From the NCBI GenBank assembly GCA_021812785.1, contig JAKAMR010000063.1, positions 1 to 17,011 of the forward strand: a stretch of DNA of 17,011 bases. The letters run 5' to 3'. Positions 14,754-17,011 of the stretch are shown here, piece by piece; position 1 is the stretch's first letter, and every line of letters begins with the position of its first letter. Origin of the DNA: Nitrospirota bacterium (GTDB taxonomy: Bacteria > Nitrospirota > Thermodesulfovibrionia > Thermodesulfovibrionales > JdFR-88). Below the pieces are notes generated by a model. It saw nothing but the letters and a program-made list of their open reading frames with translations, had not been told where the DNA came from and did not search any database. The position numbers and the translations under genes are program-made.

Positions 14754-17011
14754 TCATTTCTCGTCTTTTCCCCATCCGGCAAATCCGGTTTCGCTGTCGA
14801 ACCGCGACTGGCACGCATAAAACTGCCCCAGGAATATGCCAAAGGCATAGTCCGCCGGGCTGTACTTGCCCATTGCCCCTCCATCCTTGCTCATTGTGTC
14901 CTTCGAGACAAAGTCGTCAGGCAACGCATGGGAGTCCTTATTAAGTAGTTTCCCCGTGCAATCACTTTTAAAAACCTCATACCCGGCTTTATCAACGGTA
15001 GGTCCACCCTGGGCATAGAGAACGTAGTCTCTCAAGGTCTTGCCGTCATTACCATAAGCCTGATATATCGGAGACTTCTCAAGCGCCTTGTTTTTAAGCC
15101 TGAAAAGCTTGCTAAGCGTGGCGCGGATATAGGTGTTCCCGGACCAGTCCGCAAGCTCCACAAACCCCTCGCCTGCCGGATTTATTATGAGGTGCATATT
15201 AGTGCTGCTGCTGCACATGTTGATGCCGGTATCTGTGGTAACAATATCCCTGTCCCACAAATATACTTGGTTCCCCTCGATGCAGGAAACAAGCAACTGA
15301 TACCTGGGCGGGGCAGCCTGCCAATCCACAGCCAGTCTTATAGCAACGTCATGGCCCATGACATTGCCGCTGATGCCGCCCAGCCTGTACAGTTCATCGA
15401 TGCCGGTATTATTATGATACTCGGTCCGCCCATCTAAATTTTCCACGGCCTTTTTTTTGGCATATTCCAGCCCGGATACGAGGGTCTGTATCCTTGAGGC
15501 ATCGTTGCCCGAGGCATCCGGAGTTGTATCAAGGTACAGTCGGCATGCGTGGATCGCCTGTTTTATAAACTGGGTCTTGTCCAGTATTACGCACAGGTTA
15601 TAGTAATAGTCCGGCACCCACGGGGCTATTTCCACCGCCTTCAGGTACTTCCTGGCCGCCTTCATGTAATCGTCCTCGGACTGCGCGTGCTGGAAGATGT
15701 ACTGGGCCTGCCCATCCAGGTTCTGCGCCTCCCGAGGCACGGCCGGAGCCGGGTTGAGAGATTTTACCAGCTTTATAATAGAGAGGCGCAGAGCGTCATT
15801 CTCCGAATGTCCCTTGAACTGGGCCAGCAGCTTTTTAAGCAGGTCGTATTTGTTTCCGGACTGGTTCAGCATCGCGGACTGAAGAAGCGCTACTATCTCT
15901 TTGCTGTTTGCAACCTGCAGCGGGGTCCTTCCTGCATTGTCCCTGGCGTTTATGTCAGCTCCATGCGCGATAAGGAGTTTGACAATGTCCGCTTGTCCAC
16001 CCTCGGCGGCCTCGTGAAGCGGAGTGTCGCCAGTATTATCTTTTGCGTTAACATCCGCTCCGTGGGCAATCAGTGTTTGAGCAATCTCCGTATTGCCCTC
16101 TTCAGCAGCATTGTAAAGCGGAGTGTCCCCCTGATTGTTCCTGGCATTCACGTCCGCCCCATGGCCGATGAGGACTTCGGCAATGTCCTTGTTAAAGGCC
16201 ATGAAAAGCGGGGTGTCGCCATAATTGTCTTTTGCGTTAACATCCGCTCCATTGTCGATGAGGACTTCGGCGGCGTCCTTGTTTAAGACCTTATGAAGCG
16301 GGGTGTCACCATTATTGTCTTTTGCGTTAACAGCATCTCTTAAGTTATTTTCCGCCAACGCATCGCCCTGCGCGGCAGCCAGTCCGTACCAGTGAACGGC
16401 TTTTGCGTAATCCAGAGTCACGCCTTTGCCGTTTTGATAAGCATAGCCCAAGTTATTTTCGCCATACGCATCGCCCTGCGCGGCCGCCAGTCTGAACCAG
16501 TGGACCGCTTTTGCGTAATCCAGAGGCACGCCTTTGCCGTAAAGATAAGCCAAGCCCACGCCATTTTCCGCCGCCGCATCGCCCTGCGCGGCAGCCAGTC
16601 TGTACCAGTGAACGGCTTTTGCGTAATCCAGAGTCACGCCTTTGCCGTTTTGATAAGCATAGCCCAAACTATTTTCCGCCAACGCATCGCCCTGTGCCGC
16701 CGCCAGTCTGAACCAGTGGACCGCTTTTGCGTAATCCAGAGGCACGCCTTTGCCGTTTTGATAAGCATAGCCCAAGTTATTTTCGCCATACGCATTGCCC
16801 TGCGCGGCGGACAGTCTCAACCAGTGAACCGCTTTTGCGTAATCCAGGCTCACGCCTTTGCCGTAAAGATAAGCATAGCCCAAACTATCTTCCGCGAACG
16901 CATTGCCCTGCGCGGCGGACAGTCTCAACCAGTGAACCGCTTTTGCGTAATCCAGAGGCACGCCTTTGCCGTTTTGATAAGCATAGCCCAAACTATCTTC
17001 CGCGAACGCAT
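14754..17011 (-). CDS. Sel1-repeat / ankyrin-repeat / TPR-like multidomain protein (5' end beyond the window)
   Basis: A large repeat protein, open from the right edge to a TGA at 14754-14756; at least 751 residues are visible and the true N-terminus is missing. From the N-side: six full Sel1 repeats plus a partial one, each 36 residues with the core GYAYQNGKGVPLDYAKAVHW; five ankyrin repeats (about 15873-16337) with the NAKDNxGDTPL and GADVNA hallmarks; a spacer; and a TPR-like helical pair (about 15530-15720, with ARKYLKAVEIAPWVPDYYYN). The last roughly 240 residues match no family I recognise and look beta-rich with a few cysteines. Such repeat proteins act as binding scaffolds and are common in effectors and envelope regulators. 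It overlaps the downstream exported peptidase gene, so a partnership is likely. The near-identical repeats suggest recent expansion. Confidence 0.85.
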   Translation of the reverse strand, partial: AFAEDSLGYAYQNGKGVPLDYAKAVHWLRLSAAQGNAFAEDSLGYAYLYGKGVSLDYAKAVHWLRLSAAQGNAYGENNLGYAYQNGKGVPLDYAKAVHWFRLAAAQGDALAENSLGYAYQNGKGVTLDYAKAVHWYRLAAAQGDAAAENGVGLAYLYGKGVPLDYAKAVHWFRLAAAQGDAYGENNLGYAYQNGKGVTLDYAKAVHWYGLAAAQGDALAENNLRDAVNAKDNNGDTPLHKVLNKDAAEVLIDNGADVNAKDNYGDTPLFMAFNKDIAEVLIGHGADVNARNNQGDTPLYNAAEEGNTEIAQTLIAHGADVNAKDNTGDTPLHEAAEGGQADIVKLLIAHGADINARDNAGRTPLQVANSKEIVALLQSAMLNQSGNKYDLLKKLLAQFKGHSENDALRLSIIKLVKSLNPAPAVPREAQNLDGQAQYIFQHAQSEDDYMKAARKYLKAVEIAPWVPDYYYNLCVILDKTQFIKQAIHACRLYLDTTPDASGNDASRIQTLVSGLEYAKKKAVENLDGRTEYHNNTGIDELYRLGGISGNVMGHDVAIRLAVDWQAAPPRYQLLVSCIEGNQVYLWDRDIVTTDTGINMCSSSTNMHLIINPAGEGFVELADWSGNTYIRATLSKLFRLKNKALEKSPIYQAYGNDGKTLRDYVLYAQGGPTVDKAGYEVFKSDCTGKLLNKDSHALPDDFVSKDTMSKDGGAMGKYSPADYAFGIFLGQFYACQSRFDSETGFAGWGKDEK
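15873..16337 (-). repeat. Five ankyrin repeats within the repeat protein
   Basis: The repeats begin NAKDNNGDTPLHKVL, NAKDNYGDTPLFMAF, NARNNQGDTPLYNAA, NAKDNTGDTPLHEAA and NARDNAGRTPLQVAN. The third and fourth have the standard 33-residue length; the first two are about three residues shorter in the helix-turn, and the last is a cap-like shortened copy. DNA of the first two is close to identical over long stretches, indicating duplication. Confidence 0.85.
16341..17011 (-). repeat. 108-bp tandem repeat array encoding Sel1 repeats
   Basis: Equivalent sites such as the bases before CTTTTGCGTAATCCAG recur at about 16395, 16503, 16611, 16719, 16827 and 16935, exactly 108 bases (36 codons) apart. 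The array continues past the right edge. Copies differ at few positions (QN or LY; P, T or S before LDYAKAV; F, Y or L after HW). Two consecutive pairs share the same P-F then T-Y pattern, showing a 216-base higher-order unit. Confidence 0.9.

Noticed and set aside
14746..14814. Longer start for the peptidase gene
   Set aside because: It would overlap the upstream gene by about 60 bases and place Arg-rich residues ahead of the clear signal peptide; the ATG at 14745 has better spacing to GAGG.
16341..17011. CRISPR array suggested by regular repeats
   Set aside because: The period is 108 bases with no unique spacers, and the repeats are in frame and encode Sel1 motifs.

Overview
The window carries a bacterial chromosome segment with GC-rich coding regions. 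Positions 1 to about 13.2 kb are conserved housekeeping genes; the right end (about 13.4-17.0 kb) looks accessory. Gene content (EF-Tu operon with tRNAs, tuf-rpmG-tRNA-Trp-secE-nusG-rplKAJL-rpoB order, an HspR-type regulator with DnaJ and ClpB, protein style of EF-Tu and RpoB) suggests a Gram-negative, Nitrospirota- or Desulfobacterota-like lineage. That is only an impression from the sequences, and no lineage is proven.

Minus strand, read from 8.6 kb down to 1: rlmB; a consensus sigma70 promoter; tRNA-Thr(TGT), tRNA-Tyr(GTA), tRNA-Gly(TCC), tRNA-Thr(GGT); tuf; rpmG (50 aa); tRNA-Trp(CCA); secE; nusG (GTG start); rplK; rplA; rplJ; rplL; and the first 766 codons of rpoB, which runs off the left edge. 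Together these make the translation factor, the secretion and antitermination factors, the L1 and L7/L12 stalks and the RNA polymerase beta subunit. RNA-level control elements are visible: a terminator-like hairpin after nusG, a small hairpin at the rplA stop, a good L10-leader structure before rplJ, and a large hairpin between rplL and rpoB.

Plus strand, 8.7 to 13.2 kb: a heat-shock operon dnaJ-hspR-clpB starts divergently from rlmB. It has a perfect TTGACA/TATAAT promoter overlapped by an HspR-box (HAIR)-like sequence, which indicates autoregulation by the MerR-family protein encoded in the operon. A strong GC hairpin closes the operon. A tRNA-Leu(CAG) gene follows.

Right end, 13.2 to 17.0 kb: beyond tRNA-Leu lies an AT-richer stretch, then a decayed 3' remnant of an IS256-family transposase with one putative insertion-sequence end. 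Next, on the minus strand, come two overlapping genes. The upstream one, cut by the right window edge, encodes a large protein with at least six near-identical Sel1 repeats, five ankyrin repeats, a TPR-like stretch and an unrecognised C-terminal region. The downstream one encodes an exported protein with a coiled coil and a C39/papain-like cysteine peptidase domain. This pair is the best candidate in the window for an undescribed system.
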